A stretch of DNA of 64,000 nucleotides from Datnioides undecimradiatus. Taxonomy: Eukaryota; Chordata; Actinopteri; Lobotiformes; Datnioididae. Below the pieces are notes generated by a model, which saw only the letters and a list, made by a program, of their open reading frames with translations, searched no databases and was not told where the DNA came from. Made by a program: the position numbers and the translations under genes. Shown piece after piece: positions 27,541-39,960 of the stretch (its first letter is position 1; each line of letters starts with the position of its first letter). The stretch covers positions 2,347,001 through 2,411,000 of the forward strand of contig WARS01000054.1 of assembly GCA_008933995.1 (NCBI GenBank), written 5' to 3'.

Positions 27541-27567
27541 ATTTGCATAATAATGTGGAACGCGGTG
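27541..27567. repeat. Tc1/mariner right outer inverted repeat
   Basis: This is an exact reverse complement of 25990-26016, followed by the TA duplication at 27568-27569. Confidence 0.93.
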
Positions 27568-29110
27568 TAAAAGCTGAGAGGGGAGGTGACTCTCCTTGCC
27601 TCTTTTCCACTGATATGTTCTGACCTGCTCAGACTCTAACTGGCAACCATCCAGTATGATCCAACACGCCAGACCTTCATTTTTAAAATGCACACCAAAC
27701 ACCTGTCATGCATTTACAAATAGCCATAGTATGAAATACATAATCCTTGTGAAGTGACCCACTGGTGACATTACTTGACTAACTGCCTAATCTGCCTAAT
27801 CATTTGTACCATTGCTTTTGTGAACTACCTGTCTTATCACTTGCATTGTAATCATGGGGACTTTGAGGCCTGACAGTCGGCACAGATGGCTGTGAGATAG
27901 AAGTGGACGATGTGTTTGCAGGGATGAATGGACTACAGAGTTGGCAGCCCGTGAGAACTTTGATACCAATGCCACACAATTAGGCCCACGGGTAGGGATC
28001 TCTTAGGCATAAGAAAGGAGGGCAGCAGTGAGGGCAGCCAGCTGGACTTTCATCAAAAAGCCAGTTGTTTTTAAGAGAAAGCTTTTAGTTACTGCAAAAC
28101 GCCACAATGAAACGTAGGAAATTTGAAGAAGATGTAGGTGTAGTGTGCAACTTGTTACTCTGGCAGCTAATGTTGACAATGTTTCAGTTTATCCAATGAT
28201 AATAATAACAAGGTTTGTGATGTTATTTATTCTTTATGCACATTTTCTCTTGGCAGGTTTTTGGCTGCAACAAATAATTTGAACAGAACGTGAGTTTTTA
28301 TATTTTTCAGTCCCTTTAACTGTTTTCTTCTATCTTATAGCTATTTTAAACCAAAACACATATAACACATATATATTTAAACACATATAAAGGCGTTAAA
28401 AATAGGCAACCCACTCCTTTCAGACTGTCAATAGACACATTTGCCTTCCTGTGTTTGTTCCACTACCAGTAGGGATGTAACCAACGATGGCTCCATTAAT
28501 GGTTTAATCTCAAAATATCAAATATAGTGAAAAATGTAAAATTTTCCAGATTGCATGAAAAAACGTATATGTAATCAATTGATGATCAAATAAACTTTTG
28601 ATGAATTTTCTCTTTAACCACAATCAATTAAATAATAAATCATTTCAGCACTATCTACAACGCATGTTGCATAGCTAAAAAAAATTTTTTTGTTTTGTTT
28701 TGTAACAAGTAGATGCACAATATTTTTACATTTGAAAAATAAAGATAAGGGTAAATAGAAATGGGAAGTCAGAGCTGAGGTAAGTCTGACACTGAAACCC
28801 AAATTAACAGAGGAAAGTGAGGTTGAAGAACAAAAGTGCTCCAGGAGCTGAGGAACCCAAGAATAGACGTGTGCATGTTTGAAAAAAACAAAAACAAACA
28901 CCCATCAGGGCCTGACCCTTGGACCCTCGACTGATGCCGAAAAAGACCTTTTCCTCTGTGACTCCTCTCACCCTGCCACCCTCCTCTTCTTCTCTTTCTC
29001 TCCATTTTCCGCCTTCAAACACCCTCCCTATCGCTCGGCTTTGCCAAGTCCACATCGTCGGTAACGAGGGTGTAGTTTCTTAACATTCATCATCGCTGAA
29101 CTCTGAAACT

Positions 29111-29190
29111 TTATCAGCTCCAGAGAGCGGCGCCACAGCCCCGGCCCTGGCTTTCTCAGCTCTCAGATAGGGCCGATAACACGCTGATAG
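29111..29190. promoter_or_regulatory. GATA-motif cluster, candidate enhancer
   Basis: Four motifs fall within 80 bp: TTATCA (29111-29116), AGATAG (29165-29170), CGATAA (29174-29179) and TGATAG (29185-29190). The last three sit within 26 bp in one orientation in a GC-balanced, non-repetitive block. This is one of the best regulatory candidates in the intron. Confidence 0.45.
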
Positions 29191-30648
29191 ATTACAGCAG
29201 ATTGTTTTACTTCAGGGGACACTGCTGCTGCTGCTAATACTAATACACAGACAAGAGGACTTGCCAGTGATAGAAGGGGAGGTGGAGGGAAGGGGGCAAA
29301 GAGGCACAAAGAGGTAAGGGCAAGGAAACCGCGATGAGTTGGAGGAAATTACAGCCGATGTCCGATATGTCCTTATCCTGCCTCTGCAATCAGCTGTGGA
29401 AATACAGGGGGGCAAATTTGGAAACTCACTGAGGTTAGCAGCTCAAGTCAACAAATAATATAGACCATAGACCAAATGGACATCTTTAAATTGATGAAAT
29501 GTTGATTTCTAAAAGAAATTGTGTACGTGTACACAGACAGACACACACACACACGCATTTAGGGGGGTAACCTGAGCTGGCAGGGGAGGGGGGCGCCAGG
29601 TGACCTACGGATAAAAACAGGGTCAAGTGTGAAACACAAGGACCACTTTCTCTCTTGCTGTCTCTGTTTCAGTTAGTCAGTTGATACAGTTTACTACTTA
29701 ATAAAATCCCTTTTTCTCTGAGAGATCCTGATCTCAGATGGAATGAGCTAATAAAATCTAACCTTAGAAAAGAAGAAATATAACCCGATAAAATATCTTT
29801 CCAAGGCATTAAATTAATGGTTTATCATTCTTTATTTCATTTCATTAATCTTCCTACAGTATTCTCTCATTTCAGTTATGGAATTCTCCAGCCTATTTCT
29901 ACAGGTGTACTTCATCATGATTTAGAAGGGTGAGCCATTATTTTCTGGAATTACTGTAAAATTTATGGCACTGCTCACGTAAAACGGTGGTGGCTTTCAC
30001 CAGGCATGCCCCAAGAACAGAAACAGGCGACGGCTAAAATCACAGCAGCAATCACACGTTTTCCATTCTAGAAAGAGTGATATTAATGTCCTGCTGTAGG
30101 TCTAGAACAAAAGTACGAGTTTAGGATATGTTTGGCCTCATGAGCACAAACTGTGGAAATGGAAAAGTTGCTGGAAGTGGAGGAAATGCTTTCCATGCAT
30201 GTAACGTAAGTATACAATATTGTGGTTTTGGAAGCTGGTTTTGTGATGAAAATGTGATGAAAAACAACAATAAGAATTCAATGCACCCCTGTTTTAACAC
30301 ATAATGAAGTTTATAGTGGTTTATTTGTCTAAATAATTTATTTGATTAAGTCAGTGTGATTTTTTCCTATGCCTCCCGCTCTTTAATCTACTCTCATCAG
30401 AGAGTGCCCGTTAACACACACTGTAGCAGGATGTATGAGGTAGGCAACTCCATTTTTCTTTCACTGAAACCTCATAACTGCTTACAATGTGAGAAAACAT
30501 TTAGGGTTGTTGACCCACATGCAGAACACAGAGATTAAGTGCTGGTTCACAGCGTTTCATACAGACTGAACTACATGCAGTCAAGTGGCAGAAACTGTTC
30601 AGGTTAGGCTTCAAGTTTAATTAGCTATTTGTGTGTATGTTTGTTTCA

Positions 30649-30678
30649 TTGTGTGTGTGTGTGTGTGTGTGTGTGTGC
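30649..30678. repeat. (TG)n microsatellite
   Basis: Short TG array ending in GCACGCGC. Confidence 0.9.
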
Positions 30679-32052
30679 ACGCGCAATCATTCCTCTTTCA
30701 ACAGAAAATTAATCAGTGTTCGACTGTATAAACAGAAACTACAAGAAAACCTGCTTTAAGCTTTTAACTGCTATTTATTAGTTGTCGCTCATAAAACAAT
30801 TCGTAATTATGATAATAGTTTTTTTTTATCTCATTTACTCATGAAAACACAGGCTCAATGCACCACCTACAGGATTAAAGGTGCAGGCCGTTCATTTTAA
30901 AGGCTTGTTTGTAGGAGAATGATTGGGGAAGAAATCTGCTCAGTATAACAGACAGAGGAGGGTGTGGCCAGTCATTTTGCAAGTTTATAATCCTATCATT
31001 CTTTCAAAAGTCACACTGACAGGGTTCAGAGTTTGAGCAGGACAGGACTTATAACCTACAACACAGGCCTGAGGTTAAGTGTGCTGTATTTGGCTTCATA
31101 GATATTCAGATCTGATGAGCAGTAATGTCAACTTAACCGCTATAACAGCAGGGCTAGGACACTCTGAGCAATTAATCATGCACTGACACTCCCCCTTGGT
31201 GGGAGAGTCTCTCGTAGGATAAACACTAGACTGGCTCTGACACAGGTAACCTCACAGAAACTCTCTCAGAGGAGCATACATGTACTTCCTGTCTTTCCAG
31301 CAGAGTAATGGAAAGCCCAGCAGTAGCTAGTCATAGCTGGCGAAGGCCTGCTTCGTGGCCATGCACGCTCCTATGCTGTCACTGTCCCCCATATCATCAC
31401 AAACAGTGCAGAACACCTCATGTTAATGTTTGTACACCATTCATCTGATGCATGCTTTAAATGACTGGAAAGGAGAGGCATCTGGGCAGAATCAGAGGGT
31501 GGTCTCGTGGTCTTACTCAATTCAAAATGAGTGCACTGTTTTCACAGTTTTCCACAAAACAGCAGATTCGCAGTATTCTTTGGATCTTTAAATCAATTTC
31601 CGAGCAGACATGCTGATTTTCTCTGGTTTTGTATCACTGTAAATTGAATATCTGGGAGCCTTAATACTCACCTCAATTTATACAAATGGGGCAAACTGGT
31701 CTACATTCTAGAAAGGATTACTATGTTAAATTACACTCAATACGGACACACATACACACACGCAGCCATAAAGACAGTCAGCTGGGAAGCTCAAAGCTAT
31801 TCTAACAGCAGCAATTAGTGATTCACATGTAAAGTGGGGTCAAGCTGCTGACCTGCCTGTCTTCATGTCTTCTGCTAGGACACCATGGGACAGCTCTGTA
31901 CCACAAAGCAACCAATCACAGTGCCTGTTTCTTGCAACTGCTGTTGAGACGTTTTGGTTCCTCATTGTGGAAACCTCAAACCTGTCCGCTGCTGGTTTGT
32001 GCCTCTCTATTAGTGACAGATTGAGGACTGAGCTTATCTTGGCCCAACAGAA

Positions 32053-32097
32053 TGTGTGTGTGTGTGTGTGTGTGCGCGTGTGTCTGTGTGTGTGTTT
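32053..32097. repeat. (TG)n imperfect microsatellite
   Basis: TG units interrupted by CGCG and TCTG. Confidence 0.9.
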
Positions 32098-32849
32098 ATT
32101 AAGACAGAGGGTGTACATGTAATAAATTGGCATCAGGGAGGGCATAAAGAGTTAAATGAGGTCTAATCTGCTAATAGCAAGCAACGGCAAAAAATTATCA
32201 ACACACAGCTTGCACACAATGCAAAAACCTTTACACACGCATTAAAAAAAAAACAACACAAAAATCATTATGAAAAACACTCGCGGAGCAAAAAACAGTG
32301 CCTGTATCGGTCTTAATTTCAGCATCAACACTTTATCAGCCAACCCCCATGAATAATCCGCACGGTAATTTCTTTCTTTCTCCCCTTTTTGTTCCTGGCA
32401 TTTTGGTGCAGCAAGATAAGGGCTAAAAAACAACAGAAGGGCTCGCAGAGCGAAAAAAAGACAGATAGATAACATTGATAGCAACTCCTACACAACACAG
32501 TCATTTTCTTATCTCGGCTTTTTATCGCTCTCTCTGTCTTTCTTTCTGCCTGTCTTTTTTCTTAAGGTTCTTTCGTTCTTTCTCTCTTTCTTTCTTTTTT
32601 CTTTGTGGACTCACACGGCGTAGCACTCGCCATAGCCAGATTCGTCACATCAAATTAAACTTGATACAAAAATCTGCATCCTCATTCTGATTAAGGTGTG
32701 AAATGCAGCAAGGACATGCACACCGGTCACATACAAAGCAGAGTTTAGGCAGAAAAAGAAAATGTGTTTCGATCAAGATCTAGCGAAGTGGGAGGGGAGT
32801 TGCTTATTAGCAGACACGGACAGGAAGATTGGTGGGTAGAAGCAGACTG

Positions 32850-32876
32850 ACACACACACACACACACACACACACA
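32850..32876. repeat. (CA)n microsatellite
   Basis: Perfect CA array of about 13 units. Confidence 0.9.
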
Positions 32877-35541
32877 GGCACACGCACAAGCATAAGCATG
32901 CACACAATCTTGTCCTGGCCTACACTGCAGCCATATTTCTGAGAAGAGGAAAAACTATTTCACACACAGACTTATCATTGCTCTGTGTCAGACAGAAAAG
33001 CCTCTCTGGGTCTAATCTATCAAGGTCAGCAAGTGTGGCCCGGACAAACAGCATGTTGTTCCATCCCACTGCTCCCTGCTGGAGAACACAACATCTGACT
33101 GGCTCAGCTGAGGGATGACTGACTGATCCACCTGCTGATGTACTGCTATATCATAATGAATTCATCTTGGGGTTGGAAAAAATCTGTCTGGTATTGTTTC
33201 TTTTCATTGAAATACTAATACAGTAAACGCACCACACATCTGGTCCCTGTTGAGTCCACCCCCCAACACCACCACACTGTTGTTTCCCAGGATTAAGTTC
33301 ATTTTATTGTATAGTGATGCAGATATAATCAGTTTAATCACTTTTATTAACATTTATGAGGCTGTTCCACTTTGTTGTGGTATCAAAATTTAAAAAAAAT
33401 ACCTACACTGACATTTAATAATGAGCATAATATGAGATTTTAATATTCAATAAATCTTCACTTTAATCAGAAAAGTAGTTGAACTGGTCTCTCTACATGA
33501 GCAATCTCTGACCTCAATGAGACATGGATAAAGGTTCATTCTGAAAGAGAAAAAAAAAATCACGCTGCTGAAACAGATGACATGCTGATAACTTCACACT
33601 GTGCTCGCTCCACATACCAATATACTCAAAGGTAGTATTGAACAATCCAAACTAGTACCAGCGGGAGAAAAAATAAACAGTGAGCTTAAACAAACAGTTG
33701 AGAAATGCAGTAATTTGCTAAAAGTTGGATGAAAGGACCCATACCAGGCTGAAGGCTTTATTTCTGGGCACAGATTTAAAAAATAAGAGATTTAACATAT
33801 CTGTTGGTGAGCTGCAGAGGTGTAGGTAGGCAGATTTTGTTGTGTTAAGACAAAGCATGACTACTGAACGGAAAGACATGAGATTGGTATCAAGCCTCTT
33901 TACCTTCCTCTCTGCAAAGCAGCAAATAAACATATTTTGTAGCATTCCTGCAAGATGCTATATTTTAATGAAAGCAGTATAATATTCAGTGGCTGTCTGC
34001 TCTATTTACATAAATGAAGTTAGACTAAATATTACACCACCATTGATAAAACCCACACTATCCTCCACACAAAGGCCAGAGGTCACCAGAAGTTATAAGG
34101 CCGCAGACAGATTCACCACCGTGCTAACAGATATTTCAAGCAGGGAGGACAGCAGCAGAGCAGCCCATCCCCAGCTACTGACCAATTTAGAAAGCAGATG
34201 TCACTCTGCAGCAACATCTGCGCTCGACTGCCCCTGTATTCCACTTTTCATATTCTGTGATTTAGTGATACTGATTTATTGGTACTTATGTAACCTTTTG
34301 CTTACCAAACGGCCCTGTGTAAACATTCCAAAAGCAAAGTTAAATCTGCCACTGGGTTTATTAAGCCAAATTTACCCAGCATGGGCTGTGTGGGTAGCCT
34401 ATGATTTGTCCCAACAACGCCAGCAAAGCAGCGAGGAAAGTCTGTCCACCTCCTCCACAATGACGCCATAAGCCGGTGAGCAGAATGTGATCAAGGTTCC
34501 ATTCATGAGTAAAATGTAGAACAGATCAGACTACTACACCAACTACTGCTGGGGGTTTCTGAGTGACACACTGACATTTTGCAGAAACATTGTTGCAAAA
34601 GTTGCGGTTGATTTCATTAGATCCCACAATGGATAGCGTATGATTTTGTAATTAATGATGTCAGTGTCCCCCCCCCATGATGGTGGAAAGTGAATTTGCC
34701 CTCCATCTTAATCTCTTCAAAGGCAGTATGTCATAACTCACCTCCATCAACTTGAATGTAAACCGACCTATTGACAGACGGCAGACACTATCATCATCAT
34801 CACCACCCTGCTCAAGGATGAGGAGGTGCATGGTTCAGTGATGGAAAGGTGAGAAGAAGAGGTGAGAGGAGGAGGAGGAGGAAAGAGGACAGAAGTTCAG
34901 TTGGACAGACAGAGAGCTGTAGAGCTAAAGATAACAGAGGGGAGGGAGATAGAGGTTGGTGTGTACGTGTGTGTGTGGGGGGGGGGGGTTATAAAAGAAA
35001 ATGGGTTAGAGGATTTGGATGCAGGGAGCATATCCATCAGGGATCTTTTCTGGTATCAAACTGGAGCGATCAGTGATAAAAAGTCAACCTGGAAACGGCT
35101 GTAGCTGCAGTGGGAGTTCACTGGGCTTCAAATAGGCCTGTGTGCCCCCACTCTCACTCTATCACTTCATCTCTATGTGTATGCCCCCAACCTCCACCCC
35201 CAGACACTCTTGTTGCCTTTATAATAACCAAAGAAGCAAGTAATACAAGTTTTCATTCTATTCAAGCTGGCACTAATGGCCATTCTGCAGTGATCTCTAT
35301 GCACATGCCGTTGTCCCCGATCTATACAGCACAGAGGATCTGCAAACATAATACATTCCAACTCTCAACGCTCTCCTTCCAATCATATGACCACTACAGA
35401 ATCTCTCAATCCCTCCTCCCTTCCTCTTCGCACTTCATCTCCCTCCTCCAAAAAAACTCCACAAAAGAAAAGAAAAATGAAATGAGGAGAGGGTTTTCTT
35501 CTTTCTGCTGCGCCCCACCCTTTTCTAGATGGGGGGGGGGG

Positions 35542-35864
35542 NNNNNNNNNNNNNNNNNNNNNNNNNNNNNNNNNNNNNNNNNNNNNNNNNNNNNNNNNNN
35601 NNNNNNNNNNNNNNNNNNNNNNNNNNNNNNNNNNNNNNNNNNNNNNNNNNNNNNNNNNNNNNNNNNNNNNNNNNNNNNNNNNNNNNNNNNNNNNNNNNNN
35701 NNNNNNNNNNNNNNNNNNNNNNNNNNNNNNNNNNNNNNNNNNNNNNNNNNNNNNNNNNNNNNNNNNNNNNNNNNNNNNNNNNNNNNNNNNNNNNNNNNNN
35801 NNNNNNNNNNNNNNNNNNNNNNNNNNNNNNNNNNNNNNNNNNNNNNNNNNNNNNNNNNNNNNNN
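35542..35864. other. Assembly gap (323 N)
   Basis: A run of N follows an 11-base G homopolymer (35531-35541). No feature should be read across it; the open frames that span it are meaningless. Confidence 0.99.
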
Positions 35865-35918
35865 TAGCATGGACTATGGCGATCCTTGGTGATCATGTCG
35901 TCAGTGCTTGTCTTCCTA

Positions 35919-35937
35919 AGATGTGTATAAGAGACAG
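35919..35937 (+). other. Tn5/Nextera mosaic-end adapter, assembly artefact
   Basis: AGATGTGTATAAGAGACAG is an exact copy of the 19-bp Tn5 mosaic end used in Illumina Nextera libraries. It starts 55 bp after the gap. The bases from 35865 to 35918 may be library-derived or misjoined sequence too. This is a sequencing artefact, not fish DNA. Confidence 0.93.
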
Positions 35938-36111
35938 GAGAAGAAGAAGAAGAAGAAGAAAAAAAACATAATTTATCTGTGTATTATCAAGAAAGGCAGA
36001 CACTTTAATCAGTCAGCTATGAAGTCAGTATTTCCATTCTTATCTGTCGCAGGAGTGGAAATGGAGAGGAGATAGCGTTCTGGGAGCCCATCGGTGGGCA
36101 GGAATGATAAT

Positions 36112-36152
36112 GGGGGGGTTGGGGGGTGAGGGTGGGAGGGAGGGGGGCAGGG
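36112..36152 (+). other. G-rich tract, possible G-quadruplex
   Basis: Six or more G runs of three to seven bases are separated by one to three bases, which fits a classical quadruplex pattern. It lies just before a GATA-motif cluster. Confidence 0.5.
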
Positions 36153-36179
36153 CTAGGCTATTGGACCGCTGTGTCAGCG

Positions 36180-36210
36180 CTATCTGCACCCATTATCAAC
36201 AGCTTTATCT
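36180..36210. promoter_or_regulatory. Triple inverted GATA cluster
   Basis: CTATCT (36180-36185), TTATCA (36193-36198) and TTATCT (36205-36210) are evenly spaced 12-13 bp apart in the same orientation. Spacing near one helical turn would place bound factors on similar faces of the DNA. Confidence 0.45.
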
Positions 36211-36521
36211 GCCCTACCATCAGCCTCGCTGTAATGGGGCCAGTTCAACTTTCCACATTATCATACCGCCAAGACCTGGTTTGCCAAGGCTAGGGGTCTG
36301 GCTGGAGACAGAGAGAAAGAGGAGGTGGGGGCAGATAGAGAGAATAGAAGAAGGGGTGATAGGAAAGTAGAGGTGGAATGATAGAGATAGGGGGAGCGGT
36401 GTTTGAAAAAACAGTGGAGGGGTAAGAGGAAAAAGCCAGATGATTATTTAAAAAGGAAAAAAATAATTAGTTGATGAAAAAGCAAAAAGCTGGAAATGAG
36501 TGGATGTGGGAGAGGGATGTA

Positions 36522-36547
36522 ACACACACACACACACACACACACAC
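36522..36547. repeat. (CA)n microsatellite
   Basis: Perfect CA array of about 13 units. Confidence 0.9.
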
Positions 36548-37766
36548 GTCCAAAAATCACTGCAAAGCTTCATTAAGAACATGACAAGCATCTGATTTAA
36601 CCTGATACCACAGCAACGCTTTGCTTTGTGTTGCTTTCTGTCCACGCACGAAAGAAGATTTTACTGCGTGATATCCTGTCTCTCCTGGCTGTTAAGTTAT
36701 ATTAGAGCGACACGCCCATAATAAATGATGTTACAGCCAGGTTTCATTAATCTGAACCATAAAGTCAGTTATATAGATCCCTCAAGCTTTATCTACGTGT
36801 CTATCGAAAGAGACGTTGAAACAATGCATCATAAAAGCCAAAACATTATACACAAGATGAAAATTAAGCAGAGTGTTGATTTTTTTTCCTCTGGAATGAA
36901 ATATGTGTTAAATTAAACATGCTGAAGGGCAACTCCAGTCATTTTGTGTGGCACCTCTATTAAGTTAAGGGACTCACAAAGTGCCAGCAGCAAATATGCC
37001 TTAAATGTTGGATCCTAGTATGGGCCAAGCATCCGAACCTCTGGATCCTGAGCATGTTTCTGTGACATCCTTACTTTATGGTCTCGCTTACACTGAGCCT
37101 ACACTTTAATCTGTGGAAAGACAGATTCTAACTCACACTTTTACCACATTGCCTCCAAGTTTTTAGAATGAAACTACATCAAAATCTGCAAATTCTGAAG
37201 TATGTCTACAAACGCGGCTATAAAACACTTAAATGTGCAGATCACAGAAACGGTTGTGAACTTTCTGACTTTTCTGACTTGTTGAATAATCGTTGATGAT
37301 TAATGAATCTTTCATATCGTGACCTTTTTAAGCAGAAACAATGATTATCCTTTAGTTCGTTCACTGCAGCCTGAATGAATGCCTCTGGACAGTCGGTCAG
37401 ACAAAAACAAATATTCACCTGTGAATCACATTTTCACATGGATCTACATGCAGTCATTTGAAGTAAACTGATGTTTTGTCACAGCCCGTGTGACTGTGAG
37501 CTGCAAGTGGTTCAAACCAAGACGGACGAACCTTAACCCAGGCTTAAGAATCCTGAACCCTTCAAAACAAAAACAATACAATCTCTGACTGCACAGTGCT
37601 GCAACACTAAGAGCTATAACCAGGATGGTAATATGATGATGATCTTTATTAATATACCAACTCTACTTTTACATCAAGCAATTTATATTAAATGCTCCTT
37701 AGGTTGTCTCACCTTTGGCACATACCAGTCTATGAGCACATACTGTAAAGCTAGACACTAACTCAC

Positions 37767-37801
37767 ACTCACACACACACACTCACTCACTGACTCACTC
37801 A

Positions 37802-37850
<49 letters not shown>
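37767..37850. repeat. CA/CT compound microsatellite
   Basis: CACT and CTCT interruptions lie between two CA arrays; the second (37811-37850) is perfect. Confidence 0.9.
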
Positions 37851-37852
<2 letters not shown>

Positions 37853-37986
37853 CTGGTTGATTGGCAGTTCACTTATCAGTAAGGGAGCCAGAGCACCATG
37901 GTTTACACAAGCACAAAGCAATCCAAAGGCCCGGATCACTGCAACACTACTGGCTCACATGACTCATAATGTACACAGAGACATGA

Positions 37987-38059
37987 GAGAGAGAGAGGGA
38001 GATACTGAGAGACAGATAGACACAGAGAAAGACAGAGAGAGACAGAGAGAGCCAGAGAC

Positions 38060-38100
<41 letters not shown>
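37987..38100. repeat. GA-rich low-complexity tract
   Basis: GAGA and GACAGA units with little else. Frames through it are artefacts. Confidence 0.85.
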
Positions 38101-39061
38101 CCCTTGTCAGCCTTACATTCCTAAATGTAATAAGATACATAAACACTACATTTCAATGGAAAACAATCATTTATGACTTTTATCATCCTCTGTTGGTAGC
38201 CGGAGGAAACTGCAACAACAACAGGCTCTGCTTCACTTACAACTGACAGCTGACAAAAAGTCGCACCTTCACAACACGGAGGAGAAAACAAGGCTGATCA
38301 GCAGACCAGAAAGTGAGTGTTAGAAGCAATTCAGCACCTGCCAGGTCACTCATTATTTTGTGTGGCTCATTGAATGTCCTGATCTGTGAAGGTGTTAGTC
38401 TACACTGTAGACTGCAGCGACACTGTTGTTTCATGATAACTGTTTCTTCGTGTGTGCGTGTGTGTGTCTGTGGACAAACATCGAGAGGATGGTCTAGACG
38501 CCCTCTGTTAAGGTGGCTCCCAGGAGGCTGCTCCAGCATCTCCTCTTTCTACTCACATTGTCTCAGAGTTCAGGTCACCCTTATCACCCCCGGCCTCCTA
38601 TCCTTCTCTTTTCCTCCTGGTTCACCTCCTCTGTCTCCTTATTGTCCCATTCTCGTCATCTTCTTCTTCTTCTTCTTCTCCTTTACTCTATTTACTCTAC
38701 ATATGGTGGCCGTTGACTGTTTCTATCAGGTCTCCATGTTATACTTTTACGTTAATACTTTCTTTTTGCCATTAAAATGTTGAAATGAGTATGACATAAT
38801 GAGCCCTTTTACACTTGTTGGCTGACTATAACAGAAGCAGGTGCACACAGTGTCAAAGGTCAGTGAAAATTAATGTGTATGTGTTAAACACCGCATGATC
38901 TGTCAAGGGATGGACGGGTGCTCTTCCATATTGTCAGGTAGCTGTGACCTTTGACCCTTGACCCTTTAAACTGTTTTTCTGATTTAATATTTGTGATGTG
39001 GCAGTTCAATCTACAGCGGCATTTATTGTCATTCGGTCAGGAAAAGAGCAGTTGCGATGTG

Positions 39062-39062
<1 letters not shown>

Positions 39063-39110
<48 letters not shown>
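39063..39110. repeat. (TG)n microsatellite
   Basis: Perfect TG array of about 24 units. It faces a CA array at 39285, about 175 bp away. Confidence 0.95.
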
Positions 39111-39111
<1 letters not shown>

Positions 39112-39283
39112 CGGTGGCTGTAAAAGCAGGTCAGGCGGTGTTGTTTGCCCAGGTTTCCTTAATACCCCGGAACAGAGTGCTCAGCACAGTAGGAGCAAAT
39201 GGTCTGTCTTATCACTGCCACTGGGGGGGCCATGTCATAACTCTCTCTCTGTTCCCCCCTCCTCCCTGTCCTTCTCCCTCTCA

Positions 39284-39284
<1 letters not shown>

Positions 39285-39345
<61 letters not shown>
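39285..39345. repeat. (CA)n microsatellite
   Basis: CA array of about 30 units, complementary to the TG array at 39063-39110. Confidence 0.95.
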
Positions 39346-39346
<1 letters not shown>

Positions 39347-39913
39347 TCAGACAGTCCATCAAGTGTCCACAGTCATTCTTACTAGAGATCAGAGCCACGT
39401 TACTACCTCTGGCTGTCAGCTTAAAGGCAGAACATCCATGGCCCCCACCAGCCTGTGTTCCTACATTTTATACAGGCAAGCAGAAATACAAGGCAGCATT
39501 CCCCCCATGAACAAGCAGAGCGAAAGGGGCTATTGGTTTCTCTGGTTAAGCATCCACCATCTCTAATAAAAACACCAACAATGACTTAAGCCCTGACTTA
39601 AGCTCTAACCGTGCAATGGGAAGAGCTGGCAGAGTGGTAATTAATGCTAAAGCAAACAATTTGGAAGTAAATTATACGACTGCTGGTCGGATAATGTTTT
39701 CTCCCCTACCTCATCTACGGAGTCGTCAGTGCTGAGGTCAAGGGTGAAACCGTTTACAACTGCGCTGAGTTTGGGAACCATAATTCATCACGAGGTTGTC
39801 CCCCGGGTAAATAGCAGGAAGAGGTAATAACTCATCTACACACTGAGCACAAACGGTGTTTCCTCTGTAAACCTGCCAACTTCCCCCTTTGGTGTATCTG
39901 ACCATGCACGTGT

Positions 39914-39960
39914 GCACACACACACACATCACACACACCCACACACAAACACACACACAC
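39914..39960. repeat. Imperfect (CA)n microsatellite
   Basis: CA repeats with CATC, ACCC and CAAA interruptions. Confidence 0.85.

Larger units (their letters stand above)
25990..27567 (-). mobile_element. Tc1/mariner-type DNA transposon (inactive)
   Basis: The element is flanked by TA dinucleotides (25988-25989 and 27568-27569), the usual target duplication of this superfamily. It has a perfect 27-bp outer inverted repeat (25990-26016 and 27541-27567), both ends starting CACCGCGTTCC. A second inner copy of a related motif (TTCCACATTATTA core) lies at 26171-26189 and 27361-27379. This outer-plus-inner arrangement is the IR/DR layout of Tc1-like elements, with ends of about 200 bp. The transposase lies between the inner repeats on the minus strand and is broken. 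At 1578 bp the element is full length for Tc1-like transposons. Confidence 0.93.

Noticed and set aside
35110-35892. 260-codon open frame on the plus strand
   Set aside because: It runs through the N gap, where no stop can be seen, and into adapter-linked sequence.
39057-39566. 169-codon and 144-codon frames with Val-Cys and Thr-His runs
   Set aside because: Translations of TG and CA arrays joined by chance.
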